Shown piece after piece: positions 10,422-19,360 of a DNA stretch of 64,000 nucleotides (position 1 is the first letter of the stretch; every line of letters begins with the position of its first letter). This DNA is from Ralstonia sp. UBA689. Lineage in GTDB: Bacteria; Pseudomonadota; Gammaproteobacteria; Burkholderiales; Burkholderiaceae. Under the pieces are notes generated by a model. That model made no database searches, was not told the DNA's origin, and worked only from the letters and a program-made list of their open reading frames with translations. The stretch spans positions 1-64,000 of the forward strand of contig NZ_DBMV01000034.1 of the NCBI RefSeq assembly GCF_002298975.1, given 5' to 3'. A program made the translations under genes and the position numbers.

Positions 10422-11623
10422 GAGCGCGCTCCCTGCACACGATCGGCAATGGCGGCGACGATCTGGCGCGCGAGCGTCAACTTGTCGGCGCGCGGCAGGC
10501 GTGTCATGCCGGCAGCGTCGAACAGCACGACTTCGTTGTCGTCGCGGCCGAAGGTCTGCTGGCCGAGGTTGCCGACCAGCAGCGGAATGCCTTTCCTCTG
10601 GCGCTTGGCCTCACCGAACTCTTCCAGTCGCTCCGTCTCTGCCGCAAAGCCGACGCAGAACGGCGCGTTCGCACGGCGTGCGACGCCTGCGAGGATGTCC
10701 GGGTTCTGCGTGAACGTGAGCGTCGGCACGTCGGTGTCGTTCTGCTTCTTCAGCTTCTGATCGGCGGCCTGTGCGACACGCCAGTCGGCCACGGCGGCCA
10801 CGGCAATGAAGATGTCGTTCTTGCTGGTGTCCAGTTCGCGCATGACCGCGTCGTGCATTTGCTGCGCGGTCTGCACATCGATGCGCAGCACGCCGGCGGG
10901 CGTGTCCTGATGACATGGCCCGGCGACCAGCGTGACCTCTGCGCCAGCCTGCGACGCGGCGCGTGCCAGCGCAAAGCCCATCTTGCCGCTGGAGAGGTTT
11001 GTGATGCCGCGCACCGGGTCGATCGGCTCGAAGGTCGGGCCGGCGGTCAGCAGCACGCGGCGGCCGCGCAGGAGCTTGGGCTGGAAGAAGCCGACGAGCT
11101 GCTCGACGATGTTTTCCGGCTCCAGCATGCGGCCGTCGCCGACTTCACCACAGGCTTGGTCGCCGGCATCGGGGCCGAGCAGGGTGACGTCGTCGGCGCG
11201 CAGTTGGGCGGCGTTGCGCTGGGTGGCGGGCGCCGCCCACATCTGCCGGTTCATGGCGGGGGCCACGAGCAACGGGCAATCGCGCGCGATGCACAGCGTG
11301 GAGAGCAGGTCGTCGGCCATGCCGTGCGCGAGCTTGGCGAGGAAATCCGTCGACGCCGGAGCGACGACGATGGCATCGGCCTCGCGCGAGAGGTCGATGT
11401 GCGCCATGTTGTTGCCGACGCGGTCGTCCCACTGCGACGTGAAGACCTGGCGACCGGAGAGCGCCTGCATCGTCACCGGCGTGATGAAGTGCGTGGCGGC
11501 GTCGGTCATCACCACCTGCACGGTGGCGCCGGCCTTGGTCAGCAGTCGCACCAGTTCGGCCGACTTGTAGCATGCGATGCCGCCGGTCAGGCCGAGGACG
11601 AAATGTTTGCCTTGCAGTTCCAT
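10418..11623 (-). CDS. coaBC: Bifunctional phosphopantothenoylcysteine decarboxylase/phosphopantothenate-cysteine ligase
   Basis: Makes 4'-phosphopantetheine for coenzyme A in two steps. The N-terminal flavoprotein CoaC domain (about 1-190) shows the LGLTGGIACYKS start, the active-site His in NMAHIDLSR, the PAMN motif and the catalytic Cys in DQACGEVGDGRM. The CoaB domain (about 195-401) has TAGPTFEPIDPVRGITN and AAVADWRV. The ATG at 11623 is chosen because the family starts at this point; 17 upstream residues in frame are not conserved. First gene of coaBC-LLM-dut. Confidence 0.96.
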   Translation of the reverse strand: MELQGKHFVLGLTGGIACYKSAELVRLLTKAGATVQVVMTDAATHFITPVTMQALSGRQVFTSQWDDRVGNNMAHIDLSREADAIVVAPASTDFLAKLAHGMADDLLSTLCIARDCPLLVAPAMNRQMWAAPATQRNAAQLRADDVTLLGPDAGDQACGEVGDGRMLEPENIVEQLVGFFQPKLLRGRRVLLTAGPTFEPIDPVRGITNLSSGKMGFALARAASQAGAEVTLVAGPCHQDTPAGVLRIDVQTAQQMHDAVMRELDTSKNDIFIAVAAVADWRVAQAADQKLKKQNDTDVPTLTFTQNPDILAGVARRANAPFCVGFAAETERLEEFGEAKRQRKGIPLLVGNLGQQTFGRDDNEVVLFDAAGMTRLPRADKLTLARQIVAAIADRVQGARS

Positions 11624-11757
11624 AAAAACCCGCTTGGGAATCCGATTGACGCAATGTGCCTGGGCAGGATACAACCCGGAGCCCGGGTCGCCTGTCGAAC
11701 AGTGGCGATGATACCGGCTTGCCTTCAGGCGCGTCCGGCGCTCGGATTTTCCGTCAA

Positions 11758-12351
11758 ATGCTCATTCTCGATATGGTTTTACGTCGTTCGGCAGTCCGCA
11801 ATGTGTTGGCCATGATTGGCGCCTGCGCCATCGTGGCTGTGGTGGTTGGGACCGTGCTCGTGCGCGAGTCCAAGGCTTGGTTGCGGGAGGAATCGACGCC
11901 CGCCCACGCGGACGTGATCGTCGTGCTTGGCGGGGAATCGGGCCAGCGTGTGATCGGCGCGGCCGAGCTGTACCACGCGGGCGTCGCGCCGCGCGTGTTC
12001 GTGAGTGGGGAGGGCGATTGCCTCCTGATTGAGCGCCGCCTGGTGATGGCCGGCGTGCCGGCTGAGCGTATTGGCCACGAATGCGAATCCGGCAGCACCA
12101 TGCAGAACGCTCAGATGACGCGCGAGACGCTGGCCGGCCAGCACGTGCGCAGCGCCGTACTAGTCACGAGCTGGTATCACACCGGCCGTGCGTTGAAGGT
12201 GTTCCGCAAGGTCTGGCCCGAAGTCGCGTGGGGCGTGCACGGCGTATTCCCGGGCGACACGCTGACCAAGTCATTCCCGATCTACGAAGCCGGGCCAATC
12301 CTGGCCGAGTACATCAAACGGGCGTGGTACGCCGTGCGCTATTGGGGTTGA
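11758..12351 (+). CDS. YdcF/SanA-type membrane protein (DUF218)
   Basis: A 197-residue protein with an N-terminal membrane anchor (about residues 15-35) and a DUF218 domain: ADVIVVLGGESGQR, the acidic SGEGDCLLIE segment, ESGSTMQNAQ, and LVTSWYHTGRAL. These proteins are thought to act at the cell envelope; the biochemical activity is unsettled. A second ATG at 11773 is possible, and neither has a good ribosome site. It diverges from coaBC and converges on the DUF4180 gene. Confidence 0.8.
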   Translation: MLILDMVLRRSAVRNVLAMIGACAIVAVVVGTVLVRESKAWLREESTPAHADVIVVLGGESGQRVIGAAELYHAGVAPRVFVSGEGDCLLIERRLVMAGVPAERIGHECESGSTMQNAQMTRETLAGQHVRSAVLVTSWYHTGRALKVFRKVWPEVAWGVHGVFPGDTLTKSFPIYEAGPILAEYIKRAWYAVRYWG

Positions 12352-12355
12352 GCGT

Positions 12356-12733
12356 TCATTCAGCCGGCATGGGCCGCGCGTCGGCGGCCAGGTCGGCGAG
12401 CGTCGGTACGAAGCGGATCGTGTTGCGCTTGCTGGACTCGCGCACCCAGTCGCGCAGCGCGCTGCTGGCGTCCAGATGCGCGGAGATGTCGCCCACCACG
12501 GCGAGCTTGAGCCGGTAGTTGGTGATCTTCTGCGCGATGCTGCCAGCCAGGCCGGTACGCAGCGCAAAGAACGCGCCATCCAGCCGGTTGACGGGCACCG
12601 CGACCATCGTGGCGCCGTGGCCCAGCGCCTCGCCGATCAGGTGGTCGAGCGCATCCTGCTCGCTGGCGATGCGCGGGCCGTCCTCGCTGAGGCACAGCAC
12701 CGCTTCATCATTCCACTGCTGCAGTTCGGCCAC
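12356..12733 (-). CDS. DUF4180 domain protein
   Basis: A 125-residue soluble protein matching DUF4180: EDGPRIASEQDALDHLIGEA, VPVNRLDGAFFALRTGLAG, QKITNYRLKLAVVGDISAHL, and ALRDWVRES. Function is unknown. It starts 13 bases after lspA and is the last gene of the ribF-ileS-lspA run, ending four bases from the convergent YdcF-type gene. Linkage to lipoprotein processing may be only positional. Confidence 0.8.
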   Translation of the reverse strand: MAELQQWNDEAVLCLSEDGPRIASEQDALDHLIGEALGHGATMVAVPVNRLDGAFFALRTGLAGSIAQKITNYRLKLAVVGDISAHLDASSALRDWVRESSKRNTIRFVPTLADLAADARPMPAE

Positions 12734-12746
12734 GGCGGCAAGGGCC

Positions 12747-13280
12747 TCAGCGGCGCACGCGTCGCAGTTCGTCGACGATCAGCAGCACAGCGCCGATGGT
12801 GATGCCGCAGTCCGCCACGTTGAAGGCGGGCCAGTGGTAGCCGCGCAGGTAGAAGTCCAGGAAGTCCACCACGTGGCCGTAGATGAGGCGGTCGATCACG
12901 TTGCCGAGCGCCCCGCCCAGAATGAGCGCCAGCGCAAAGCAGAACAGCTTCTGCCCGCTGTGGCGCCTGAGCAGCCACACAATGAACAGTGCCGCCGCCA
13001 CGCCCAGGCCCGTGAAGAACCAGCGCTGCCAGCCGCCCGCCGCTGCCAGGAACGAGAACGCCGCGCCCCGGTTGTATGCCAGCACCAGGTTAAAGAACCC
13101 GGTAATCGGGCGCGACTCGCCGTAGGTGAAGGTCTTGAGGATGGCGACCTTGGTCAACTGGTCCAGCAGGATCCAGATGACGGCCAGGCCCAGCCACGGG
13201 CCCAGGCCATGACCGCTGCTGCTACGCGAAACTGCTTTGCTCCTGCCGTTGTTGCGGGTTGCCCGAGTTGTTGCCATCAC
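12747..13280 (-). CDS. lspA: Lipoprotein signal peptidase (signal peptidase II)
   Basis: Inner-membrane aspartyl protease that removes the signal peptide from lipid-modified prolipoproteins. The 177 residues show four membrane segments and the family motifs: LLDQLTKVAI, YNRGAAFSFL, GNVIDRLIYGHVVDFLD with the first catalytic Asp, and FNVADCGITIG with the second. The N-terminus has an extra basic stretch of about 27 residues. The start overlaps the ileS stop by four bases, the conserved ileS-lspA arrangement. Confidence 0.96.
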   Translation of the reverse strand: MMATTRATRNNGRSKAVSRSSSGHGLGPWLGLAVIWILLDQLTKVAILKTFTYGESRPITGFFNLVLAYNRGAAFSFLAAAGGWQRWFFTGLGVAAALFIVWLLRRHSGQKLFCFALALILGGALGNVIDRLIYGHVVDFLDFYLRGYHWPAFNVADCGITIGAVLLIVDELRRVRR

Positions 13281-16156
13281 GCAGCGCTCCGTTGTTCACC
13301 GGCGCCGAACAGGTTGTCGGTGCAGCGGCGGCACAAAGTCGGGTGGGCCGCATCGTGGCCGACGTCGGCGCGGTAGTGCCAGCAGCGCTCGCACTTGGCG
13401 TGGGTCGAGGGCACCACGCTGATCAGCAGGTCGCCGCCTTCCGGCGCACGCTCGAGCTTGGCCGCCGACGTGATCAGCACGAAGCGCAGGTCGTCGCCGA
13501 GGCTGGCCAGCGCGTCGTACACCGTGTCGCCCGCCGAGACCGTCACCTCCGCCTGCAGCGACGAGCCGATCTTGCCGTCGATGCGCAGCGCTTCCAGTTG
13601 CTTGGTCACTTCGCCGCGCACGTTGCGGATGGCGACCCACTTCTCGAGCAGCGCGCTGGCGCCTTGCGGTACCGGAGCGTTGTAGTAGGTGCTGGTGAAG
13701 ATGGTGTCGGTGTGCTCCGTGCCGTGCGCAAACACTTGCCAAGCCTCTTCGGCCGTGAACGACAGGAACGGCGCCATCCAGTGCAGCATCGCCTGGGTGA
13801 TGTGGTATAGCGCGTTCTGTGCCGAGCGGCGTGCGAGCGAATCCGGCGCCGTGGTGTACAGGCGATCCTTCAGCACGTCGAGGTAGAAGCCGCCCAGGTC
13901 TTCCGAGCAGAACGTCTGCAGCTTGGCGACCACCGGGTGGAATTCGTACACGTCGTAGTGGGACAGCACTTCCTTCTGCAGCGCATCCGTCATCGCCACG
14001 GCGTAGCGGTCGATTTCCAGCCATTGCTCGGTCGGCAGCGCGTGCTTGGCGTGGTCGTAATCCGTCAGGTTGGCGAGCAGGAAGCGCAGCGTGTTGCGGA
14101 TGCGGCGGTAGCTTTCCACCACGCGCTTGAGGATCTCGTCTGAGATGGCGAGTTCGCCCGAGTAGTCGGTCGAGGCCACCCACAGGCGGATGATCTCGGC
14201 GCCCATCTTGTTGGCGATTTCCTGCGGCGCGATCGTGTTGCCGATCGACTTGGACATCTTGCGGCCTTCGCCGTCCACCGTGAAGCCGTGCGTGAGCAGC
14301 CCCTTGTACGGCGGCTTGCCGTACAGCATCGAGGCGGTCAGCAGCGACGAGTGGAACCAGCCGCGATGCTGGTCCGAGCCCTCCAGGTACAGGTCGGCCA
14401 GCCGGCCTTCCGGCAACTCGGCCGAGGCGTCGTACAAGTCCGCCGCGTGCGAGCCGCGGATGACGTGCCAGTGCGTCGTGCCCGAGTCGAACCACACGTC
14501 GAGCGTGTCGCGGTTCTTCTCGTACATATCGGCTTCATCGCCGAGCAGTTCGCGCGGGTCGAGCGTCTGCCAGGCTTCGATGCCGCTCTTTTCGATGCGC
14601 TGTGCGACCTGTTCCAGCAACTCAGGCGTACGCGGGTGCAGCGCGCCCGTTTCCTTGTGCACGAAGAAGGCCATCGGCACGCCCCATTGGCGCTGGCGCG
14701 AGAGCGTCCAGTCCGGGCGGTTGGCGATCATGTTATGCAGGCGCTGCTTGCCCCACGACGGGTAGAACGCCGTGGTGTCGATGCCGGCCAGCGCGGTCTC
14801 GCGCAGCGTGGCGTTGCCGTCGTTGGGCTGCACGTCCATCCCCGCGAACCACTGCGAGGTGGCGCGATAAATGATCGGCGTCTTGTGGCGCCAGCAATGC
14901 ATGTAGCTGTGGCTGTACTTGTGCGCGTCGAACAGGTTGCCGCTCTGCTCCAGCACCTCGACAATCTTCGGGTTGGCGTCCCAGATCGACAGCCCGCCGA
15001 ACAGCGGCAGCGTCGATGCATACACGCCGTTGCCCATCACAGGGTTGATGATTTCGGCGTCGGGCATGCCGTGCGCCTTGCACGACTGGAAGTCTTCCAC
15101 GCCGTAGGCCGGCGCGGAGTGGACGATGCCGGTACCAGTGTCGGTGGTCACGTAGTCGCCCAGGTAGACCGGCGAGGTGCGGTCGTAGCCCGCATCCATC
15201 TTGGCCAGCGGGTGATGGAAGCGCACGCCCGAGAGCGCCGCGCCTTCGCACGTTGCCAGCACGGGGCCTTCGAGCTTCCAGCTCCGCAGGCAGGCTTCGA
15301 CGCGCTCCTTGGCGACGATCAACAGGCCGCGCGGCGTGTCGACCAGCGCGTATTCGATTTCCGGGTGCAGGTTCAGCGCCTGGTTGGAGGGGATCGTCCA
15401 CGGCGTGGTGGTCCAGATCACGATCCAGCCCGGCTTGGCCTTGAGCACGTCGGCGCCCACATGGAAGGCGCTCGCCAGCGCGTCGATATCGGCAAACGGG
15501 AAGCCGACGTCGATCGACAAGTCGGTTCGGTCAGCGTATTCGACTTCGGCTTCCGCCAGCGCTGAGCCGCAATCAAAGCACCAGTTGACCGGCTTCAGGC
15601 CGCGGAATACATAGCCCTTCTCCAGGATCTTGCCCAGCGCGCGCACCTCATCCGCTTCGTTGCGAAAGTTCATGGTCAGGTACGGATCGGCCCAGTCGCC
15701 CAGCACGCCCAGGCGTTCGAAATCGACCTTCTGGCGGGCGATCTGGCCGGTGGCGTAGGCACGCGCCTTTTCCTGCACTTCCTTGACGGGCAGGCCCTTG
15801 CCGAACTGCTTTTCGATCTGGATTTCGATCGGCATGCCATGGCAGTCCCAGCCGGGCACGTACACCGCGTCCAGGCCGGTCAGGCCGCGCGACTTGATCA
15901 CCATGTCCTTGAGGATCTTGTTGACCGCGTGGCCGATGTGGAGATCACCGTTGGCGTACGGCGGGCCGTCGTGCAGGATGAATTTCTTGGCGCCCTTGCG
16001 CGCGGCGCGGATCTTCTTGTAGAGCTGCTTGTCCTGCCATTGCTTGACCCACTGCGGCTCGCGCTTGGGCAGGTCGCCGCGCATGGGGAAGGGTGTTTCC
16101 AGCAGGTTGACCGGGTACTTGCTCTTCTCCGGCGTGGGCTTCTTGGCGTCAGACAT
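13277..16156 (-). CDS. ileS: Isoleucyl-tRNA synthetase
   Basis: Charges tRNA-Ile, with an editing domain that removes mischarged valine. The 959-residue class I enzyme shows HIGH at residues 73-76, the CP1 editing insertion in the first half, KMSKS at 633-637, the anticodon-binding domain, and a C-terminal zinc finger CERCWHYR...CRRC. The start is MSDAKKPTPEKSKYPVNL; the frame is open further upstream without family similarity. Second gene of ribF-ileS-lspA. Confidence 0.98.
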   Translation of the reverse strand: MSDAKKPTPEKSKYPVNLLETPFPMRGDLPKREPQWVKQWQDKQLYKKIRAARKGAKKFILHDGPPYANGDLHIGHAVNKILKDMVIKSRGLTGLDAVYVPGWDCHGMPIEIQIEKQFGKGLPVKEVQEKARAYATGQIARQKVDFERLGVLGDWADPYLTMNFRNEADEVRALGKILEKGYVFRGLKPVNWCFDCGSALAEAEVEYADRTDLSIDVGFPFADIDALASAFHVGADVLKAKPGWIVIWTTTPWTIPSNQALNLHPEIEYALVDTPRGLLIVAKERVEACLRSWKLEGPVLATCEGAALSGVRFHHPLAKMDAGYDRTSPVYLGDYVTTDTGTGIVHSAPAYGVEDFQSCKAHGMPDAEIINPVMGNGVYASTLPLFGGLSIWDANPKIVEVLEQSGNLFDAHKYSHSYMHCWRHKTPIIYRATSQWFAGMDVQPNDGNATLRETALAGIDTTAFYPSWGKQRLHNMIANRPDWTLSRQRQWGVPMAFFVHKETGALHPRTPELLEQVAQRIEKSGIEAWQTLDPRELLGDEADMYEKNRDTLDVWFDSGTTHWHVIRGSHAADLYDASAELPEGRLADLYLEGSDQHRGWFHSSLLTASMLYGKPPYKGLLTHGFTVDGEGRKMSKSIGNTIAPQEIANKMGAEIIRLWVASTDYSGELAISDEILKRVVESYRRIRNTLRFLLANLTDYDHAKHALPTEQWLEIDRYAVAMTDALQKEVLSHYDVYEFHPVVAKLQTFCSEDLGGFYLDVLKDRLYTTAPDSLARRSAQNALYHITQAMLHWMAPFLSFTAEEAWQVFAHGTEHTDTIFTSTYYNAPVPQGASALLEKWVAIRNVRGEVTKQLEALRIDGKIGSSLQAEVTVSAGDTVYDALASLGDDLRFVLITSAAKLERAPEGGDLLISVVPSTHAKCERCWHYRADVGHDAAHPTLCRRCTDNLFGAGEQRSAA

Positions 16157-16260
16157 GGTGTGATGTGGGGCAGATTCGGGCAAATCGGATCGGTGCAGCG
16201 CGTCCATCGGTGCAGGGCGCGTGCGCGGTGTGGCGTTCGGGCGGCGGGTGCGTCAGCCGC

Positions 16261-17268
16261 CTACTGAATTCGGTCGGTGGCCGACGTAGCGAAATCGCGC
16301 CGCAGCGCGGGCGATTCACCGGCCGGTGGAATCGGCAGACCGAAGAAGTTGCGCGCGTCGATGCAGTCCTGCGCGATGGCGTCTTTCAGGGCGTCGAGCG
16401 AATCGAAGCGGGCCTCGTCGCGCAGCTTCTTCATGAATTCGACGCGCACCAGCTTGCCGTAGACGCTGGCGTGGTAATCGAAGAGGTGCACTTCCAGCAG
16501 CACGCGGCCGGAGTCGTCCACGGTCGGGCGCACGCCTATGCTGGCCACGGCCGGCAGCGGCCTGTCGTTCTCCTCGGCCAGCCCGTGCACCTGCACGACG
16601 AAGATGCCTGACACGGCCGGCTTGCGGTGCGAAATCCGCAGGTTCAGGGTCGGGAAGCCCAGCGAGCGGCCGAGCTTCTGCCCGTGCACCACGTGCCCGC
16701 TGATGGCATAACCATGGCCGAGCAGGCGGCGCGCGTGTTCGAGGTCGCCCTTGGCCAGCGCTTCGCGCACGGCCGAACTGGAGATACGGATGCCGCTCTC
16801 CGACACCGAGCCCATCTGCTCGACCTCAAAGCCGAACTGCGCGCCGGCGGCCTGCAGATACGTGAAATCGCCCGCGCGCTTGGCGCCGAAGCGGAAGTCG
16901 TCGCCCACCAGCAGCCAGCGCGTGTGCAGGCCGTCGACCAGCACGTTGCGCACGAATTCGGCAGGCGTTTGCGCGGCGAAATGCGCGTTGAAGTGCTCCA
17001 CGACCACACGGTCGACGCCTTGGCGGCGCAGGCTCTCCAGCTTGTCACGCAGCAACGCAATACGCGTGGGCGCGCGGTCCGGCATGAAGAATTCGCGCGG
17101 ATGCGGCTCGAAGGTCATGACCGTGAGCGGCAACCCGCGTGCGTCGGCCGCCGCGCGTGCACGGGCCAGCAGGGACTGGTGGCCGCGGTGCACGCCGTCG
17201 AAGTTGCCGATGGTCAGCGCGCAGGGCGCGCGACTCTCGGCGTTGGGCAGGCCGCGAAAGACTTTCAC
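16261..17268 (-). CDS. ribF: Bifunctional riboflavin kinase/FMN adenylyltransferase
   Basis: Converts riboflavin to FMN and then FAD. The N-terminal FAD-synthetase domain has the nucleotidyltransferase motif TIGNFDGVHRGHQ and the ISSSAVREAL signature; the C-terminal kinase domain has GHVVHGQKLGRSLGFPTLNL. The start is GTG (335 residues), since MKVFRGLP is where family members begin; an in-frame extension further upstream has no similarity and there is no strong ribosome site. The C-terminal tail after about residue 310 is variable. It precedes ileS by about 100 bases. Confidence 0.95.
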   Translation of the reverse strand: MKVFRGLPNAESRAPCALTIGNFDGVHRGHQSLLARARAAADARGLPLTVMTFEPHPREFFMPDRAPTRIALLRDKLESLRRQGVDRVVVEHFNAHFAAQTPAEFVRNVLVDGLHTRWLLVGDDFRFGAKRAGDFTYLQAAGAQFGFEVEQMGSVSESGIRISSSAVREALAKGDLEHARRLLGHGYAISGHVVHGQKLGRSLGFPTLNLRISHRKPAVSGIFVVQVHGLAEENDRPLPAVASIGVRPTVDDSGRVLLEVHLFDYHASVYGKLVRVEFMKKLRDEARFDSLDALKDAIAQDCIDARNFFGLPIPPAGESPALRRDFATSATDRIQ

Positions 17269-17416
17269 GAGAGGCGTCGGTGGTCGAAGAAAAAAGAAAC
17301 GGTTTTCGTGCCGGATTGGCGCGCTAGTCCGCAAAAATCCAGCAAAACGCACATTATATAAGGGATTGTCCCACCATCGGCGCGCGCCCCGGGGTGTTGC
17401 ACAATCGCCCGAATGT

Positions 17417-19309
17417 ATGTCCGATTGTGACGGGCTTGCGGCACAATCCGATATCCGGTCTCTTCCCTGCATCCCTTTGAACGCCTCGTTGCGCCTTCTC
17501 TTCGCCAAGTTCGGGCTGGCCAGCCGCGCACCGCTCGAGCTCGACGCGCGGGCCAAGCTGCTCGCTGCCGTGCATCGCGGCGCACCCATGGGGATTGCGG
17601 CCTCGGTCGTGCTGCCCGCCCTGACGCTCGCAGCGTTCTGGGGTGCCCCGAACCGGCCGGCGCTGTTGGGCTGGAGCCTGATCATGCTGTGCCTGACCGC
17701 CTCGGGCCTGCGTTTCTACTTCGGCTACCGGTACGATCTGACCCGCATGACGCTGGCTGCGCACACCCGCAAGTGGTGGACGGGCATGCACGTCATGTCG
17801 GCGGTGGGCGGGGTGGCGTGGGGTTGCTCAGCGGGGCTGTACTTGATGTCGCCGTCGCTGGAGTTCAGCAGCCTGCTGATGATCGTCATCATCGGCGTGG
17901 CGGCGGGGGCGGTGCTGTCGCAGGCACCGGTGCCATCCAGCTTGCTGATCCTCGGGACGGGCATCCTGGCACCGCACTTCGTGCTGGCCGAGCAGGCGTT
18001 TCCGGGCCATGGGCTGTACCTGCGCGGGGTGCTGCTGTTCTTTGCGGCACTGCTTGCGCGGCATGCCGCGAATATCTACAACACGCTGGTGCGCGAGATC
18101 CAGCTTGAAAACGAAAGCCGCCAGCTCGCGCGCCGCTACCAGGACGAGAAGCAGCGCGCGCTGTCGGCGTCGGAAGAAAAGTCACGCTTCCTGGCCGCCG
18201 CCAGCCACGACTTGCGCCAGCCGGTGCACGCGATCGTGCTGCTGGTGGAGGCACTGCGGGCGCGCAACCAGTCGGAATCGCTGGCGCCGTTGGTGGAGCA
18301 GCTCGCTTCGGGCGCGGCGACCATCGACCTGCTGTTCCGCTCGTTGCTGGACCTGTCCAAGCTGGAGAGCCGCAAGACCTCGCCGACGCTGGAGCCGGTG
18401 GACCTGGGCGAAGTCATCACCGAGGTGGTCCAGCAGTTCATGCCCGATGCGCGCGCCAAGGGGCTGACCCTGACGCAACGTATTCCGCCGCTGCCCGTGT
18501 TTGGCATGGCAGAGCCGGTGCTGCTGCGCCGGGCGCTGTTCAATCTGCTGCAGAATGCGCTGCGCTATACCGAGCGCGGCGGTGTGATGGTGGCGCTGCG
18601 CGTGCGCCAGAAGCATCTGCGCATCGAGGTGTGGGATACCGGCATCGGCATCGCGCCGGAACACCAGAAAGACATTTTCTCGTCGTATTACCAAGTCGAG
18701 AACCCCGAGCGCGACCCGAGTCAGGGCCTCGGCCTGGGCCTGGCGATCTACAAGGAATGCGTGCGGCTGCTGCGCGGCACCTTTGGCGTGCGTTCGGTGC
18801 CGGGGCGCGGGTCGATGTTCTGGATGGCGTTGCGCCCCGTGCCGGCCGAGGTCAAGGCGCCGCTGGCCGCCCAGCCGCGTGCCGAGCAGAAGCGCGCGGT
18901 GCTCGATCAGCCGCGCTTCTCGGGCGTGGTGCTGGTGGTGGACGACGACCCGCAGATCCGCAAGGCCTGGCACGCGCTGCTCGAAGCCTGGGGCGTGGAG
19001 GTGCACAGCGCCGCCGACGGCGCCGCCGCGGATCAACTGCTTGCGAAGGGCCTGCGCCCGCAGATCATCTTCTGCGACCTGCGCCTGCCCGGCAAGGAAG
19101 ACGGCCTGCAGTTGCTCGAACGCTGGCAGGTCAGCCATCCGGATGCGCACGCCGTGTTGCTCACCGGCGATCGCAACTCCGCCGCACTGGCGCGCGCCGA
19201 AGAAGCCGGCTACCTGCTGCTGGCCAAACCGATGGACCCGAACATGCTGCGCGTACTGCTCAAGCGCTGGCTGCGCGGGCGCGCGGCCGAGCCGCAGGTT
19301 GCATACTGA
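17417..19309 (+). CDS. Hybrid sensor histidine kinase with C-terminal receiver
   Basis: A 630-residue membrane sensor. Residues about 55-225 hold six or so hydrophobic helices with almost no periplasmic loop; then a coiled-coil-like linker, a HisKA dimerisation domain with the SHDLRQP box (His264), an ATPase domain with the N box NLLQNALRYTERGG, WDTGIGIAPEHQ and GLGLGLAIYKE, and a receiver domain with VDDDP and phospho-acceptor Asp554 in IIFCDLRLPG. The ATG at 17417 lacks a ribosome site; a TTG at 17477 is an alternative. The partner is probably the response regulator encoded convergently next door. The signal is unknown. Confidence 0.88.
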   Translation: MSDCDGLAAQSDIRSLPCIPLNASLRLLFAKFGLASRAPLELDARAKLLAAVHRGAPMGIAASVVLPALTLAAFWGAPNRPALLGWSLIMLCLTASGLRFYFGYRYDLTRMTLAAHTRKWWTGMHVMSAVGGVAWGCSAGLYLMSPSLEFSSLLMIVIIGVAAGAVLSQAPVPSSLLILGTGILAPHFVLAEQAFPGHGLYLRGVLLFFAALLARHAANIYNTLVREIQLENESRQLARRYQDEKQRALSASEEKSRFLAAASHDLRQPVHAIVLLVEALRARNQSESLAPLVEQLASGAATIDLLFRSLLDLSKLESRKTSPTLEPVDLGEVITEVVQQFMPDARAKGLTLTQRIPPLPVFGMAEPVLLRRALFNLLQNALRYTERGGVMVALRVRQKHLRIEVWDTGIGIAPEHQKDIFSSYYQVENPERDPSQGLGLGLAIYKECVRLLRGTFGVRSVPGRGSMFWMALRPVPAEVKAPLAAQPRAEQKRAVLDQPRFSGVVLVVDDDPQIRKAWHALLEAWGVEVHSAADGAAADQLLAKGLRPQIIFCDLRLPGKEDGLQLLERWQVSHPDAHAVLLTGDRNSAALARAEEAGYLLLAKPMDPNMLRVLLKRWLRGRAAEPQVAY

Positions 19310-19360
19310 GGAAGCGGTTGGACTGGCGCCGTCGATGGCAGCGCCGCGGAGATCAGGCGA

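Noticed and set aside
14288..15565. A 425-codon plus-strand frame within ileS
   Set aside because: Antisense shadow of a certain gene, Arg/Val/Gln-rich with no recognisable domain.
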